A stretch of DNA of 39,549 bases, taken from Arthrobacter sp. AL12. Lineage in GTDB: Bacteria > Actinomycetota > Actinomycetes > Actinomycetales > Micrococcaceae. Below, in pieces: positions 39,385-39,549 of this stretch; within the stretch, counting starts at the first letter, position 1; each line of letters opens with the position of its first letter. The notes beneath the pieces were generated by a model, which searched no databases, was not told the DNA's origin, and was given only the letters and a program-made list of their open reading frames with translations. The stretch spans positions 1 to 39,549 of the forward strand of contig NZ_JASBQY010000024.1 of the NCBI RefSeq assembly GCF_029960645.1, written 5' to 3'. The position numbers were made by a program, and so were the translations under genes.

Positions 39385-39549
39385 ATGGACGGCAATCAGG
39401 GGCCCGACCAGGCCCAGCCAAGACAGGCCCAGCCAAAACAGGTGATGGTCATGGATGTGGCCCGGTCCCTGCCCGCTGTAGGGCCGTCCGGGGACGTGCC
39501 TGAGCTGGATGGTGCGTGTTTGATTGCTGAAATCCGTGCCCTGGAGGAC
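39385..39549 (+). CDS. DUF222/HNH endonuclease family protein, 5' fragment
   Basis: This frame is open from the ATG to the window edge (55 codons, no stop), so only the N-terminus is seen. After a Gln/Pro-rich start, the segment LDGACLIAEIRALED matches the beginning of DUF222 proteins, which in actinobacteria usually carry a C-terminal HNH nuclease domain and occur in many copies per genome. The match is short and from memory; the HNH part lies outside the window. The start follows a leaderless -10 box. Confidence 0.6.
   Translation, partial: MDGNQGPDQAQPRQAQPKQVMVMDVARSLPAVGPSGDVPELDGACLIAEIRALED

Overview
The window is high-GC DNA from an actinobacterium, most likely Arthrobacter, Pseudarthrobacter or a close Micrococcaceae relative. 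That call rests on protein recall and composition: zinc-free L28/L33/S14 paralogues, a SigK/RskA pair, a fused glutaminase, the start of a DUF222/HNH gene, and several genes with a -10 box 6-7 bases before the ATG and no Shine-Dalgarno. It reads as ordinary chromosome. No transposase, integrase, CRISPR array, tRNA or rRNA gene was seen.

Layout. 1-1009: leftward rpmB-rpmG-rpsN operon with a strong terminator, and a G-rich tract at the window edge. 1491-4238: rightward redox operon of a ferric-reductase-like membrane flavocytochrome, an exported FMN_bind protein with a flavinylation motif, and the flavinyltransferase ApbE. 4235-8694: two paralogous SGNH hydrolases flanking glutaminase-STAS-cNMP, MarR and YciI genes. 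8958-14237: leftward five-gene siderophore uptake operon (binding protein, two permeases, ATPase, siderophore-interacting reductase) behind a cluster of DtxR/IdeR-like boxes. 14438-20258: leftward jetA-jetB-jetC, the SMC-like part of a type I Wadjet system, with no jetD beside it.

20412-25937: PepSY protein, two small related membrane proteins, a long acyl-CoA dehydrogenase, a four-helix membrane protein and a YchJ-like protein. 25978-29913: aldo/keto reductase with an NmrA-like protein, a sulfite-oxidase-family molybdoenzyme and an SDR without its catalytic tyrosine. 29996-33054: leftward DUF4397-sortase-ECF sigma-anti-sigma operon. 33280-36889: a tandem DUF4389 membrane protein, then a coupled STAS-alcohol dehydrogenase-flavodoxin operon. 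37221-39549: YtcJ-like amidohydrolase, a divergent GIY-YIG-like protein and the 5' end of a DUF222/HNH gene cut by the window.

The main themes are iron (ferric reduction, siderophore import, iron-responsive operator), extracytoplasmic flavin redox chemistry, cell-surface signalling (sigma, anti-sigma, sortase) and DNA surveillance. The most notable item is the JetABC operon without JetD. All assignments come from reading the sequence and recalling families; no database search was run.
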